NCBI RefSeq assembly: GCF_024346755.1
Contig: NZ_AP024862.1
Location: forward strand, 372,001 to 436,000
Length of the DNA stretch: 64,000 nt
Origin: Vibrio aerogenes
GTDB taxonomy: Bacteria > Pseudomonadota > Gammaproteobacteria > Enterobacterales > Vibrionaceae
Reading direction: 5' to 3'
Of the stretch, positions 44,823 to 53,574 are shown in pieces. The translations under genes were made by a program, and so were the position numbers. Numbering within the stretch: the first letter of the stretch is position 1; every line of letters starts with the position of its first letter. The notes below the pieces were generated by a model. The model was not told the origin of the DNA. It saw nothing but the letters and a program-made list of their open reading frames with translations, and did not search any database.

Positions 44823-45287
44823 TTATTCTGATCTGTTGGTTGATTCTGGTGTATCCGCTGATTCAGTTTGTTGTGTCATCGCTGCCACGCGTTTGAGCGA
44901 TGAGAGAATCAGGTTTTGTTCCCATGACTCCAGAGACTGGAAATGATTGATAAAATCCTGAGGCATTAACTGAGGTGCCTTATTCAGTACAGCCAGACCG
45001 CTGTCGGTCAATACAGCATGCACTTTTCTCTTATCGTTCTGATCCCGCATCCGGACAACAAACCCGCGGTTTTCCAGCCGGTCCAGAATACTGGTTGCTG
45101 TTGCCTGACTCATATTCGTCTGGTGAGACAGTTCACGGATGGTTTGATTTTCAGAAAGACGAATCGATTGCATCAATATTAACTGAGGACTGGTGAGTCC
45201 ATATTCTTTAGTCAGTTGTCTTGAGTACAGATCAAAGATACGGATAATCTGCCTGAGTGCGACCAGGAGTTCTTCATGTTTTTCCAA
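44823..45287 (-). CDS. cosR: CosR/EctR-like MarR-family regulator
   Basis: DNA-binding regulator, about 154 residues from the chosen start, with a winged-helix core (TIRELSHQTNMSQATATSILDRLENRGFVVR, about 47-80). The N-terminus LEKHEELLVALRQIIRIFDLYSRQLTKEYGLTSPQL fits the CosR/EctR group, which represses compatible-solute genes in halophilic gammaproteobacteria. The start is put at TTG 45287, with GGAGG 10 nt upstream. An ATG at 45335 would lie inside the loop of the hairpin at 45316-45350 and add 16 residues. It ends the leftward proVWXX locus. The symbol is a family-level inference; a plain MarR protein is the alternative. Confidence 0.8.
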   Translation of the reverse strand: MEKHEELLVALRQIIRIFDLYSRQLTKEYGLTSPQLILMQSIRLSENQTIRELSHQTNMSQATATSILDRLENRGFVVRMRDQNDKRKVHAVLTDSGLAVLNKAPQLMPQDFINHFQSLESWEQNLILSSLKRVAAMTQQTESADTPESTNRSE

Positions 45288-45315
45288 TGTATCTGTACCT
45301 CCGGATGAGATTTGC

Positions 45316-45350
45316 CCGGAAGTCACCGCCAGCATGACAGTGACTTCCGG
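45316..45350 (-). terminator. Hairpin between the second proX and the cosR-like gene
   Basis: CCGGAAGTCAC (45316-45326) and GTGACTTCCGG (45340-45350) form a perfect 11-bp stem with a 13-nt loop. It follows the proX stop by 10 nt. There is no T-run on the minus strand, so it could be a partial terminator or a 3'-end stabiliser. It supports a downstream start for the MarR-type gene. Confidence 0.6.
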
Positions 45351-45359
45351 ATTTGAGGG

Positions 45360-46367
45360 TTATTCCGCTGCTTCTTTTGCTTGTTTGATCCAGGAATCAA
45401 ACAACATCTGATGGGCTTTAATCCAGCTGTTAGCATGATTTTCAATGTCAGCCGGGCTGTTTTTACCCTGACTCATCATCATATTTTCGCTGCTGACATC
45501 ATTGATATTGAGTTTCATGATCTCAAAGAGTTTGGTGGCTGCCGGGTTCTCCTGAGCGAACTTTTTGTTGGCAACGATTTTCATCGAATTCATCTGGAAA
45601 CCATAATTTTTCCCGTTTGGCAGGGTTGTATCTACATTTTGACGTGCACCGGGCAATGCCGAAAAAGGCACTTGCAGCCAGATCACATCTTTACCGGGAA
45701 CTAATACACCGCTCACCCAGTAAGGTGTCCAAGTGTAGTATAAGATTGGGTCTCCGTTCTTATAGCGGCTAATGGTGTCGGCAATAATGGCTGCATAGTT
45801 ACCCTGATTGTGGGTCACCGTATTGCGCAACCCAAAGGCATCCAGCTGATGTTCAATCACACCTTCACAGCCCCATCCGGGATTACAACCGGTTAAATCG
45901 GCTTTTCCGTCTCCATTGGCATCAAATAATTTTGCCAGTTTGGGATCTTTTAACTGCCCGATATTGGTGATGTTATATTGCTGAGCGGTTTTTTTGTCGA
46001 TCAAATAGCCTTGCGCTGCGTTAGAAATATATTGTCCGCCAACAAAAAATTTATTATCGCCGCCTGCCTGTTTGTATTTTGCTTCATGCAGCGGAAACCA
46101 GCCGACCGCCAGATAGGTGGCATCACCGTTGGCGATAGAGGTATACCCCACATTGTAATCGACTTCTTTGGTGGGCAGCACCTTATAGCCAAGTGCTTCC
46201 ATTGCCTTATTTACAATCAGCGTCTGAAATGTCTCTTCAGCGACGGTTGACTGGAGCGGCTGGACGGTAATGCCTGTACCGGGTAATTTTTCTGCCTGTA
46301 CCAGAGAACTCCATGACAGAGATACCAGCGTTCCGGTAATCAAAGCCTTCTTCCATGTATATTGCAT
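45360..46367 (-). CDS. proX: Glycine betaine/proline-betaine binding protein, second copy
   Basis: Periplasmic substrate-binding protein of the ProU-type osmoprotectant importer, 335 residues with a signal peptide (cleavage after VQA, about residue 25). It is very similar to the neighbouring proX (long identical blocks such as [19 protein letters not shown] and YYTWTPYW). The aromatic residues that cage the quaternary amine in E. coli ProX (Trp-rich [20 protein letters not shown]) are conserved, as is the DANGDGKAD calcium-loop-like segment. AGGAG-type site precedes the ATG. Divergence at the N- and C-termini and a MITE between the copies point to a duplication that is not recent. Confidence 0.93.
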   Translation of the reverse strand: MQYTWKKALITGTLVSLSWSSLVQAEKLPGTGITVQPLQSTVAEETFQTLIVNKAMEALGYKVLPTKEVDYNVGYTSIANGDATYLAVGWFPLHEAKYKQAGGDNKFFVGGQYISNAAQGYLIDKKTAQQYNITNIGQLKDPKLAKLFDANGDGKADLTGCNPGWGCEGVIEHQLDAFGLRNTVTHNQGNYAAIIADTISRYKNGDPILYYTWTPYWVSGVLVPGKDVIWLQVPFSALPGARQNVDTTLPNGKNYGFQMNSMKIVANKKFAQENPAATKLFEIMKLNINDVSSENMMMSQGKNSPADIENHANSWIKAHQMLFDSWIKQAKEAAE

Positions 46368-46411
46368 TATTGTCTCCTGAGCGGTCGGGGAATAAATTTA
46401 GATATAAAAAG

Positions 46412-46680
46412 TATATACCCAAGTGACCTCAAGATGCATATTCAGCGAGCATTGATTGGTTTCTGAGCAAGGCACTGATTTGTAAACATAGTCATTCTAC
46501 GTTGAAAATCAGTAACGCAGGACAGGAGCCAATCAATCTCGCCCTTCGGGAGCTCATCAACAGGTTCATTTCTGCGTCAAACAACCTCGAAAGGCGTCAT
46601 CATTCCTTCGGTTATTTTCCTTGAACTGAACCTGTTGATGAAGCTCTGAATCCTGCATCTTGAGGTCACTTGGGTATATA
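46412..46680. mobile_element. MITE-like palindromic element with 26-bp perfect terminal inverted repeats
   Basis: The ends are perfect inverted repeats of 26 bp (46412-46437 and 46655-46680). They begin TATATACCCAAGTGACC on each strand. Internal inverted blocks such as GAGCTCATCAACAGGTTCA (from about 46548) and its near complement (about 46628-46647) suggest a large secondary structure. No open frame is inside. A related half-element lies at 51659-51778. TATA at the ends resembles a TA-type target duplication. No transposase is visible in the window; mobilisation in trans is inferred. Confidence 0.85.
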
Positions 46681-46683
46681 CCA

Positions 46684-46707
46684 GAGCGCAATATCCGGAT
46701 TGCGCTC
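46684..46707 (-). terminator. Hairpin after the first proX
   Basis: GAGCGCAAT (46684-46692) and ATTGCGCTC (46699-46707) form a perfect 9-bp stem with a 6-nt loop. It lies 10 nt beyond the proX stop on the minus strand, like the hairpin after the second proX. There is no T-run; likely a stabiliser or weak terminator. Confidence 0.55.
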
Positions 46708-46716
46708 CGGACAGGT

Positions 46717-47721
46717 TTATTTCGCGGCTGCTTTGGCTTGTGCAATCCAGGAATTAAACAATTTCTGGTGAGCTTTTATCCAGCCATTGGCATGCGCTTC
46801 AATATCTGCTGGTGTGTTATGTCCTTTGCTCATCATCATGTTTTCAGCACTGACATCGTTGATGTTTACTTTCATCACCGAGAATAGTTTGGCGGCTGCC
46901 GGGTTTTCCTGTGTAAACTTTTTATTCGCGACGATTTTCATGCTGTTCATCGGGAAGCCATAGTTTTTACCATTTGGCAGCGCAGTATCCTGATTGCTGT
47001 TTGGCAGCGAAGAGAAAGGAACCTGCAGCCAAACCACGTCTTTACCCGGTACTAACACACCACTGATCCAGTACGGCGTCCATGTATAGTAAAGAATCGA
47101 TTCCCCTTTTTTATACCGGGCAATGGTATCGGCCATAATTGCAGAATAATTTCCCTGATTATGAGTGACGGTGTTACGGAGACCGAATGCATCAAGCTGA
47201 TGCTCTATGACACCTTCACAGCCCCAGCCCGGATTACATCCGCTGAGATCTGCTTTACCGTCACCGTCGGCATCAAACAATTTTGCGATTTGAGGATCTT
47301 TCAGCTGTCCAATATTGGTAATACCATATTTTTGTGCGGTTTTCTTATCGATCAGATATCCCTGAGCGGCACCGGAAATGTAGGTACCGCTGACCGAAAA
47401 TTTATCGTCACCACCAGCCTTCTGGTATTTATTTTCATGGAGTGGGAACCAACCGACAGTCAGATAGGTTGCATCGCCCTTGGCAATCGATGTATACGCA
47501 ACGTTATAATCAACTTCTTTGGTTGGTTGCACGTCATAACCCAGAGCCTGAAGTGCTTTATTGACCAGCAGGGTCTGAAATGTTTCTTCGGCAATCGTTG
47601 ACTGAACCGGCTGAACTGAAATGCCTTCTCCGGGCAGCTTTGCTGCCCATGCTGTTGCTGTCCAGGATGCAGTCAGGATAAATCCTGTCATCGTCAGTAA
47701 GGTCTTACATCTGTTGTTCAT
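46717..47721 (-). CDS. proX: Glycine betaine/proline-betaine binding protein, first copy
   Basis: Periplasmic betaine-binding protein, 334 residues, signal peptide ending near TAWAAK. It is highly similar to E. coli ProX and to the downstream second copy. Ligand-cage motifs [17 protein letters not shown] and YYTWTPYW, and the DADGDGKAD loop, are present. It starts 17 bp after proW, so it belongs to the proVWX operon. With ProW and ProV it imports glycine betaine or proline betaine under osmotic stress. Confidence 0.95.
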   Translation of the reverse strand: MNNRCKTLLTMTGFILTASWTATAWAAKLPGEGISVQPVQSTIAEETFQTLLVNKALQALGYDVQPTKEVDYNVAYTSIAKGDATYLTVGWFPLHENKYQKAGGDDKFSVSGTYISGAAQGYLIDKKTAQKYGITNIGQLKDPQIAKLFDADGDGKADLSGCNPGWGCEGVIEHQLDAFGLRNTVTHNQGNYSAIMADTIARYKKGESILYYTWTPYWISGVLVPGKDVVWLQVPFSSLPNSNQDTALPNGKNYGFPMNSMKIVANKKFTQENPAAAKLFSVMKVNINDVSAENMMMSKGHNTPADIEAHANGWIKAHQKLFNSWIAQAKAAAK

Positions 47722-47738
47722 ATTTATCTCCGGAATAA

Positions 47739-48821
47739 TTAGTGTTGTTGTTGGGATGAAGATGGTGTCGCTTTCGGTTTTAACCGGTATACATAGGAGA
47801 CGGGCCCTTTATGATACCAGCGGGTTTTATTGTCCCGTGACTCGGCACCTACCGTTTGGGTAATGCGATCAAGAAGGATGGCGAGAATCACAATGCCCAA
47901 GCCTCCGACAGCGGCCATGCCCATATCAAGACGACCAATACCGCGTAAAACCATTTGTCCGAGTCCGCCAACGGCAATCATGGAAGCAATCACAACCATC
48001 GACAGCGAAAGCATCAGTGTTTGGTTGACGCCGGCCATAATAGAAGGCATTGCCAGTGGCAGCTGAATCCGGTACAGCATCTGTTTCGGACTGGCACCAA
48101 ATGCATGTCCGGCCTCAATCAGTTCTTCCGGCACCTGCTGGATACCTAAGATTGTCAAACGCACAATCGGCGGTAACGCGAAAATAATCGTTACGACCAC
48201 TCCAGGCACATTCCCGATACCGAACAACATCACGATTGGAACCAGATACACGAATGCAGGTGTGGTTTGCATGGCATCCAGAATGGGCCTGATAATTTTG
48301 GCTGCGGTTTCACTGCGGGCCAGCCAAATCCCGAGCGGCATCCCGATGAAAAGGCAGAAAAAGACGGAAGTCATGACCAGCGCAAGGGTAATCATGGCAT
48401 CATCCCAGGCACCGATCAGTCCGACAACAATCAGCGAAATCAGTGTTGTCACCCCCATTCTGAAGCCAGCAAACTGCCAGGCGAGCAGAAACAGGATGAT
48501 CAGCATCACGGGGGCTGGTGTTGAGACTAAAACGGTCTGAATCGAAGAAAGAATCAGATCAACCGGCACCCGGATTGCCTGAAACAACGGTCGTCCGTGG
48601 CCTACCAGCCAGTTCAATGCGGTTTCAACCCAGTGATCAAAAGGGACGACTGCATCTTTGAACGGATGCATCCAGTTAAATGGTTCAGGCGTCGCGGCAG
48701 CATTCAGCCAGTCGCCACCCGCGGTCGCCTGTGTTGCTGAAGACCATGGATCCGCAGCTGCACCTTGTGAAGCTGCTGATGCCCAGGGATCGGAATTTTG
48801 AGTTGTAGTTTCCATTGTCAT
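47739..48821 (-). CDS. proW: Glycine betaine ABC transporter permease
   Basis: Inner-membrane permease of the ProU system, 360 residues, with a long N-terminal Trp/Ala/Ser/Gln-rich cytosolic or periplasmic stretch (about 1-60) before the hydrophobic core, as in E. coli ProW. The ATPase-coupling loop reads [26 protein letters not shown]. It follows proV by 4 bp and precedes proX by 17 bp. The downstream tail ends in Gln/His/Ser. Confidence 0.95.
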   Translation of the reverse strand: MTMETTTQNSDPWASAASQGAAADPWSSATQATAGGDWLNAAATPEPFNWMHPFKDAVVPFDHWVETALNWLVGHGRPLFQAIRVPVDLILSSIQTVLVSTPAPVMLIILFLLAWQFAGFRMGVTTLISLIVVGLIGAWDDAMITLALVMTSVFFCLFIGMPLGIWLARSETAAKIIRPILDAMQTTPAFVYLVPIVMLFGIGNVPGVVVTIIFALPPIVRLTILGIQQVPEELIEAGHAFGASPKQMLYRIQLPLAMPSIMAGVNQTLMLSLSMVVIASMIAVGGLGQMVLRGIGRLDMGMAAVGGLGIVILAILLDRITQTVGAESRDNKTRWYHKGPVSYVYRLKPKATPSSSQQQH

Positions 48822-48825
48822 AATA

Positions 48826-50013
48826 TTATTCTCTGTCTAAAGCCTGAAGTAAGCGGGATTTAGTGATAACGCCATAGTAATGATGCTGCTCATCGACGAC
48901 GGGAACAGCATAAGGTGCATCGGCAACCTGTCCGATTACATCACTGATCGAAGTATCCGGATGGATGGTGGCAGTATCTGCAAGCAGGGCATTGTTCAGC
49001 GAAGTTTTATCTTTTGCTGCATGTCTGAGCGAGTCGATAGAAACCAGACCGTTGTAGCAGCCCCGGCGATCGACCACAATACCGTATTCATTATCCGAAT
49101 CGGTCAGAATCTGTAAGGCTGCGCCCGGACCGTCGTTGTCATGCTTTTTAAATACAGTGGCGGTCCTTTTACGCGCGATGTCCTTGGCTGTAAAAATATT
49201 GGCCACATTTACGCCCCGGAAAAATGAACGAACGTAGTCATTGGCGGGCTGGTGCAGAATTTCATCGGGTGTCCCTACCTGAACCACAACACCATCCTGC
49301 ATAATCGCGATGCGATCACCGATACGCATGGCTTCATCCAAATCATGGGAAATAAATACAATGGTTCGTTTGTCATCGTTTTGCAGACGAATCAGTTCAT
49401 CCTGCATTTCGGTACGAATCAGCGGATCTAATGCCGAAAATGCCTCGTCCATTAAAAGAATATCCGGGTCGTTTGTCAGGGCTCTGGCCAGTCCGACCCG
49501 CTGCTTCATACCACCAGATAATTCATCCGGATAAGAATCACAATAGGCCTCAAGACCGACCCGTGCGAGCGCTGCCTTTGCTGTTTCTGTCCGGGTTGGT
49601 ATATCAATTCCGGCAAGCTCAAGGCCAAAAGCGGTATTCTCGAGTACTGTCATATGCGGCATGAGAGCAAAATTCTGGAAGACCATTGAAATATTTTTTC
49701 TGCGGACTTCGCGCAGTGCCTTGTCTGAAATTCGGGCGATATCTTTTCCCCGCATGAAAACACTGCCACGGGTTGGTTCAATCAGCCGGTTCAGTAATCT
49801 GACGAGCGTGGACTTTCCCGAGCCGGATAGTCCCATGATGACGAAAATTTCACCTTCATTAATGCTCAGAGAGACATTTTTGACGCCGACGGTTAGTCCG
49901 GTTTTTTCAAAAATCTGATCTTTATCCAACCCTTTTTCAAGTAATGGAAAAGCCTCGTCAGGTGTTTCACCAAACACCTTATAAAGTTCTTTTACTTCTA
50001 AAATAGTTTCCAC
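48826..50013 (-). CDS. proV: Glycine betaine ABC transporter ATPase with CBS domains
   Basis: Cytosolic ATPase of the ProU importer, 395 residues. Walker [11 protein letters not shown]-loop [14 protein letters not shown], signature LSGGMKQRV and Walker [14 protein letters not shown] are intact. Two C-terminal CBS repeats (about 280-390) are present; they sense ionic strength in the related OpuA. It is the first gene of the leftward proVWX(X) locus. The AT-rich stretch upstream (50040-50200) would suit H-NS-type silencing, as described for E. coli proU, but this is inference. Confidence 0.95.
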   Translation of the reverse strand: METILEVKELYKVFGETPDEAFPLLEKGLDKDQIFEKTGLTVGVKNVSLSINEGEIFVIMGLSGSGKSTLVRLLNRLIEPTRGSVFMRGKDIARISDKALREVRRKNISMVFQNFALMPHMTVLENTAFGLELAGIDIPTRTETAKAALARVGLEAYCDSYPDELSGGMKQRVGLARALTNDPDILLMDEAFSALDPLIRTEMQDELIRLQNDDKRTIVFISHDLDEAMRIGDRIAIMQDGVVVQVGTPDEILHQPANDYVRSFFRGVNVANIFTAKDIARKRTATVFKKHDNDGPGAALQILTDSDNEYGIVVDRRGCYNGLVSIDSLRHAAKDKTSLNNALLADTATIHPDTSISDVIGQVADAPYAVPVVDEQHHYYGVITKSRLLQALDRE

Positions 50014-50267
50014 GGAATCTATCCTTAAGTGTGGTTATTAATATTAAATTAACAAGTAATATGTAATGTACTCTAAACATTATTTTGATTAAATTCAAAT
50101 GGGTATGGCCTGTTTGGGTGTGATATTTAAATTAACTTGTTGATTTTATTTAGTTAATTTTTTTTATTTTTATTTTTACCTCCTTGTAAAATGTTTTGTG
50201 TACAAAACAGATGGGAAAATCGAGCGTTGTCTCAGCAGGGAATTCATAAGACAATAAAAGAAGTACA
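50014..50267. promoter_or_regulatory. AT-rich divergent control region of proVWX and the TPR gene
   Basis: A 254-bp gap with long A+T tracts (about 50040-50190, including TTTTTTTTATTTTTATTTTT near 50158-50178). Curved AT-rich DNA next to proV recalls the H-NS-controlled proU region of E. coli. Individual promoter elements and CosR-type sites could not be placed. Confidence 0.4.
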
Positions 50268-51158
50268 ATGAAACAGTCGTTTGATGAAGGGAAGATAGCT
50301 GTGGTGAAAGTGATATTGTGGTGTGGATTGATTATGTCTTTATTTTACGGCGTCGCGCATGCTGATTCTGAGAAGAAATATTCTGAGACCGATATACTGG
50401 ACAGACCTTTAGTCGAGCGGTATATCCTTGATGAACTGAAATCTCTCCGTCAGGACCAGCAGGATCTGGAACGCCGTCTGACCATTCAAATCACCGACAG
50501 AGAGCTGGATGTTGCGGATAAGTCGATGAATTATGCCAATGTCACAGTGACTTACTTTTTTTATATTATTGCCGCTGCAGCGTCGTTAATCGCATTGTTT
50601 GGCTGGCATTCTTTAAAAGAAGTGAAACATACAACCAATGAACTGGCCAATAAACGATTAAATAAGATAGCGCAGGATTACGAGAAGAAATTTCTGGCGC
50701 TTGAACGTGATTTAAAACGCAAAACCCGGATTATTTCAGAGAACAACCGGGAGATTGAAATCATCAATGAAATTCATAATTTATGGTTAAGAGCGCAAAG
50801 CATGCAGACTCCGGAACAACGGGTGGAAGTCTATGATGAAATTCTTAAAATTCGTCCCGGTGATTTGGAAGCACTGACTTATAAAGCGGATGCGGTGATG
50901 GAAATGAAGGAATGTCACTGGGCGATGAGTTTGTGTAACCGGGTGCTGGATTTGGATGAAGCCAATGGGCCTGCACTTTATCAGCGGGCATGTGCCCTGG
51001 CGAGGCTGGGCGCCGAAGAGCAGGCGATTGAAGACTTAACCCATTCAGTACAGCTGAGTCCGTCACTGCGGGAACATATTGCAGAAGAACCAGACTTCGA
51101 ACTGCTGCATGGAAATGAACAGTTTGACAGTATGTTGCAACAAACGACTTCTGATTAA
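50268..51158 (+). CDS. Membrane-anchored TPR protein with coiled coil
   Basis: A 296-residue protein of unknown function. It has an N-terminal hydrophobic segment with a signal-peptide look (about 12-32, ending AHADSEKK). A helical stretch (36-95) and a transmembrane segment (about 98-120) follow. Then come a charged coiled coil (about 125-180) and TPR-like repeats (about 185-285; EVYDEILKIRPGDLEALTYKADA, NRVLDLDEANGPALYQRACALARLG). The start could also be GTG 50302, which follows GAAGGGAAG and would give a compact signal peptide. It is 100 bp upstream of a small HTH gene. A scaffold role at the inner membrane is plausible; no function is claimed. Confidence 0.8.
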   Translation: MKQSFDEGKIAVVKVILWCGLIMSLFYGVAHADSEKKYSETDILDRPLVERYILDELKSLRQDQQDLERRLTIQITDRELDVADKSMNYANVTVTYFFYIIAAAASLIALFGWHSLKEVKHTTNELANKRLNKIAQDYEKKFLALERDLKRKTRIISENNREIEIINEIHNLWLRAQSMQTPEQRVEVYDEILKIRPGDLEALTYKADAVMEMKECHWAMSLCNRVLDLDEANGPALYQRACALARLGAEEQAIEDLTHSVQLSPSLREHIAEEPDFELLHGNEQFDSMLQQTTSD

Positions 51159-51260
51159 CCTGTTGTTTTATTTCTTAATTATGACGGAGTCCTGACATCA
51201 GGGAAAGGTGCTTTTGTCATGTTTTTGTACCGTTAAAATTCAATAACGGAGATGAAAATC

Positions 51261-51611
51261 ATGACCCTGACCGAGGAAGACCGTCAGGCTTTGTATGCTG
51301 TCTGGATGACCCGCAAAGCCCGCCTGCATCTGACTCAAATGGAAATGGCGAAGCAACTTGGTCTGACTCAGACTGCTTTTTCGGCGGTGCTTCGCGGCCC
51401 GGCTGCGTTGGAGATGCCATTTGTCGAATCCTTTTGTGCCAGTCTGAACGAAGACCCGTATACGTTTCTGCCGACTCTGATCCGGATGCGTGAAGAAGAG
51501 AAACAAACAATTCGTCTGGTGAGCCGGGTGACTGTTGACGGCCAGATTGATGCGGTTCAGGTTGAGGGAAACCAGGTCGTCATTCAGTATACTTATACGC
51601 CATCGCTTTGA
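51261..51611 (+). CDS. Small helix-turn-helix protein (XRE-like)
   Basis: A 116-residue protein with a Cro/XRE-like helix-turn-helix (ARLHLTQMEMAKQLGLTQTAFSAVLRG, about 20-47), then a beta-rich tail (VSRVTVDGQIDAVQVEGNQVVIQYTY). It resembles small phage-type or nucleoid regulators found in Vibrio, but I do not recognise a named family. GGAG at 51248-51251 fits ATG 51261 (9 nt); it is adjacent to ATG 51252 and could not serve it. It sits between the TPR gene and a half MITE element, and ends before a strong terminator. Confidence 0.75.
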   Translation: MTLTEEDRQALYAVWMTRKARLHLTQMEMAKQLGLTQTAFSAVLRGPAALEMPFVESFCASLNEDPYTFLPTLIRMREEEKQTIRLVSRVTVDGQIDAVQVEGNQVVIQYTYTPSL

Positions 51612-51658
51612 TTGAATTGTAAGGGCTGGACAGCCTGTCCGCCGGTGTGTAATAAGCT

Positions 51659-51778
51659 TTATACCCAAGTGACCTCAAGATGCATGTTCAGCGAGAGTTG
51701 ATTGGCTTTTGACCAAGGCACGCCTTCTTTATAAGAAAAGAGGGCAAACATAGTCATTCTACGTTGAAAATCAGTAAG
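51659..51778. mobile_element. Half copy of the MITE-like element
   Basis: From 51660 the sequence follows the left part of the element at 46412 (TATACCCAAGTGACCTCAAG... to AAAATCAGTAA) with substitutions and an insertion near 51721-51745. The right inverted end is absent, so the copy is truncated or is one arm of a decayed element. It lies between the HTH gene and its terminator. Confidence 0.75.
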
Positions 51779-51785
51779 AAACAGA

Positions 51786-51817
51786 GCCTCTGAAACGGTC
51801 AGTTTCAGAGGCTTTTC
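51786..51817 (+). terminator. Rho-independent terminator between HTH gene and Dcu gene
   Basis: GCCTCTGAAAC (51786-51796) and GTTTCAGAGGC (51802-51812) form a perfect 11-bp stem, loop GGTCA, followed by TTTT. It fits rightward transcription and may also serve the leftward Dcu gene. Confidence 0.85.
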
Positions 51818-51861
51818 TGTCAGGATGTGACAATATCAGCCAGTGACATCAGTCAATGACA

Positions 51862-53190
51862 TCAGCCAATGACAATCTGAGCCAGCAGATAACCCGCACA
51901 GGTTGCGGTAATCACACCAATCAAACCCACCGCCATAAAGGAATGGTTGAAGTACCATTTTCCGATTTTCGTGGTACCGGTGATATCAAAGTTCACCGTG
52001 GCGATATCTGAAGGATAATTCGGAATGAAGAAATAGCCGTATACTGCGGGCATCAATCCAATCAACAGGGCAGGTTCCAGCCCCAGCGCCAGACCGACCG
52101 GCAACATCATCCGGGCTGTCGCTGCCTGCGAGTTCACGACCACTGAAACGATGAATAATGCCAGTGCAAAGGTCCATGGATACAGCTCGACCATTTCAAC
52201 AATGCCGGATTTGAACTGCGGCATGGCATATTTGAAATAGGTATCTGACATCCAGGCAATCCCAAAGATAGCAATGGCTGCAACCATACCGGATTTGAAC
52301 ACCACGCCATCCGGGACATTACGGGGATTGGTTTTGGTTGCCAGCAGGATAATCCCGCCAAAGCAGAGCATCATCATCTGAATGACAACGGACATTTTGA
52401 TCGGCTTTCCGCCGTCAGCCAGTGTGCGGACTTCCGGGACCATCGCGATAAAAACAATGCACAGGATCGCCGCGATAAACAGCATCACAGAATGACGGGC
52501 TTTGGCTGGCAGAACTTCGTTGAGTGTGGTTGCGGTGGTATTACGGATTTCTTCACTCAGAACCGGATCTTTCAAGCGTTGCTGATACTCAGGATCATCT
52601 TCAAGTTCTTTCCCCCGTTTCAGGCTGTAAAGTGCCATGAGTAACGTACCACATAAGGTTGCAGGGACAGTCACCATCAGAATCGATAGCAGCGTGATAT
52701 TGCTTTGAAGGTTAGCCAGCTGAGCCAGATAATAGACAACCGCTGCAGAGATAGGAGAGGCAGTGATCGCGATTTGCGAAGCAACCGATGCTGCTGCCAT
52801 CGGACGTTCGGGCCGGATACCATTTTTCAGCGCGACGTCACCGATGATTGGCATGATGGAGTAAACCGCATGCCCGGTTCCCAGCAGAAATGTAATTGAA
52901 TAAGTAACAAAAGGAGCAATCAGTGTGACACGTTTTGGATTTTTCCTCAGCAATCTCTCGGCGACCTGAAGCATATATTTTAATCCGCCGGCGGCCTCAA
53001 GAATGGATGCACAGGTAACAACAGCAAGAATGATGAGCATGACCGTTATGGGAGGAGAAGTGGGAGGCATCTTGAAGATGAATACTTCGATGACCAGCCC
53101 GATTCCGGAGACGACACCTAATCCGATACCACCGTAACGGGAGCCAATATACAGCATGAGCAGAAGGAACAAAAATTCCAGATACAGCAT
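51862..53190 (-). CDS. Anaerobic C4-dicarboxylate transporter (DcuA/DcuB family)
   Basis: Inner-membrane antiporter of 442 residues, about twelve hydrophobic segments, of the Dcu family (fumarate/succinate exchange in anaerobic respiration). It shares LLRKNPKRVTLIAPFVTY, GTGHAVYSIMPIIGDVA, NGIRPERPMAA, SQIAITASPISAAVVYY and FFIPNYPSDIATV with E. coli DcuA and DcuB. The GTGHAVY block is DcuB-like and AITASPISAAVVY is DcuA-like, so I do not choose a symbol. It is monocistronic. No convincing FNR or DcuR site was found upstream. Confidence 0.9.
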   Translation of the reverse strand: MLYLEFLFLLLMLYIGSRYGGIGLGVVSGIGLVIEVFIFKMPPTSPPITVMLIILAVVTCASILEAAGGLKYMLQVAERLLRKNPKRVTLIAPFVTYSITFLLGTGHAVYSIMPIIGDVALKNGIRPERPMAAASVASQIAITASPISAAVVYYLAQLANLQSNITLLSILMVTVPATLCGTLLMALYSLKRGKELEDDPEYQQRLKDPVLSEEIRNTTATTLNEVLPAKARHSVMLFIAAILCIVFIAMVPEVRTLADGGKPIKMSVVIQMMMLCFGGIILLATKTNPRNVPDGVVFKSGMVAAIAIFGIAWMSDTYFKYAMPQFKSGIVEMVELYPWTFALALFIVSVVVNSQAATARMMLPVGLALGLEPALLIGLMPAVYGYFFIPNYPSDIATVNFDITGTTKIGKWYFNHSFMAVGLIGVITATCAGYLLAQIVIG

Positions 53191-53574
53191 AGGATGGACT
53201 CCTTTTCTATTTCATCTGGATATATATTCATCAAACTAATAATAAAATGATAGATGGCTGGTCACATTAAATGCTTCTTTTCCGATATTTATCAGACTAT
53301 CAGAGATAACTCACGTTACATCATCTAAAGGTAATCTGGATGAGAACCAGATGTATCAAAACAAGAGTTTTTATATGAATGAAATGTAAATTTTATTGAT
53401 AAAATTGATTTTTAATAAAATATAACTTCATCATACCATTCTAAGTCATTTTCTGATCTGGATATATCTGGTTCCGCAAACTGCTCAAGCCGTCCCCCTT
53501 TTCGTTTATAAAAAAGGCTTAAACAAGGACATTCATGCCCTTGTCTATTTGCTTCACCAGACACATCCAAATGA
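53191..53574. other. Intergenic region between Dcu gene and nadE
   Basis: A 384-bp AT-rich gap that holds the Dcu promoter region. A 6-bp dyad ATCTGG-N7-CCAGAT lies at 53334-53352. A short hairpin (53523-53544) after nadE is listed separately. A minus-strand frame overlapping the end of nadE in another register looks spurious. FNR-type TTGAT-N4-ATCAA was looked for; only a direct TTGAT-AAAA-TTGAT at about 53396 was seen. Confidence 0.4.
53523..53544 (-). terminator. Terminator-like hairpin after nadE
   Basis: ACAAGG (53523-53528) pairs with CCTTGT (53539-53544) over a 10-nt loop. On the minus strand TTTAAG follows. It is a weak but well-placed candidate, about 30 nt beyond the nadE stop. Confidence 0.45.

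Larger units (their letters stand above)
46368..46716. other. Gap between the tandem proX genes, filled by a repeat element
   Basis: The 349-bp gap consists almost wholly of a MITE-like element (46412-46680), followed by a hairpin next to the upstream proX stop. The element separates the second proX and cosR-like gene from proVWX and could carry its own promoter or terminator. Confidence 0.7.

Noticed and set aside
53396..53415. FNR site upstream of the Dcu gene
   Set aside because: The sequence is a direct TTGAT-N4-TTGAT, not the inverted TTGAT-N4-ATCAA.
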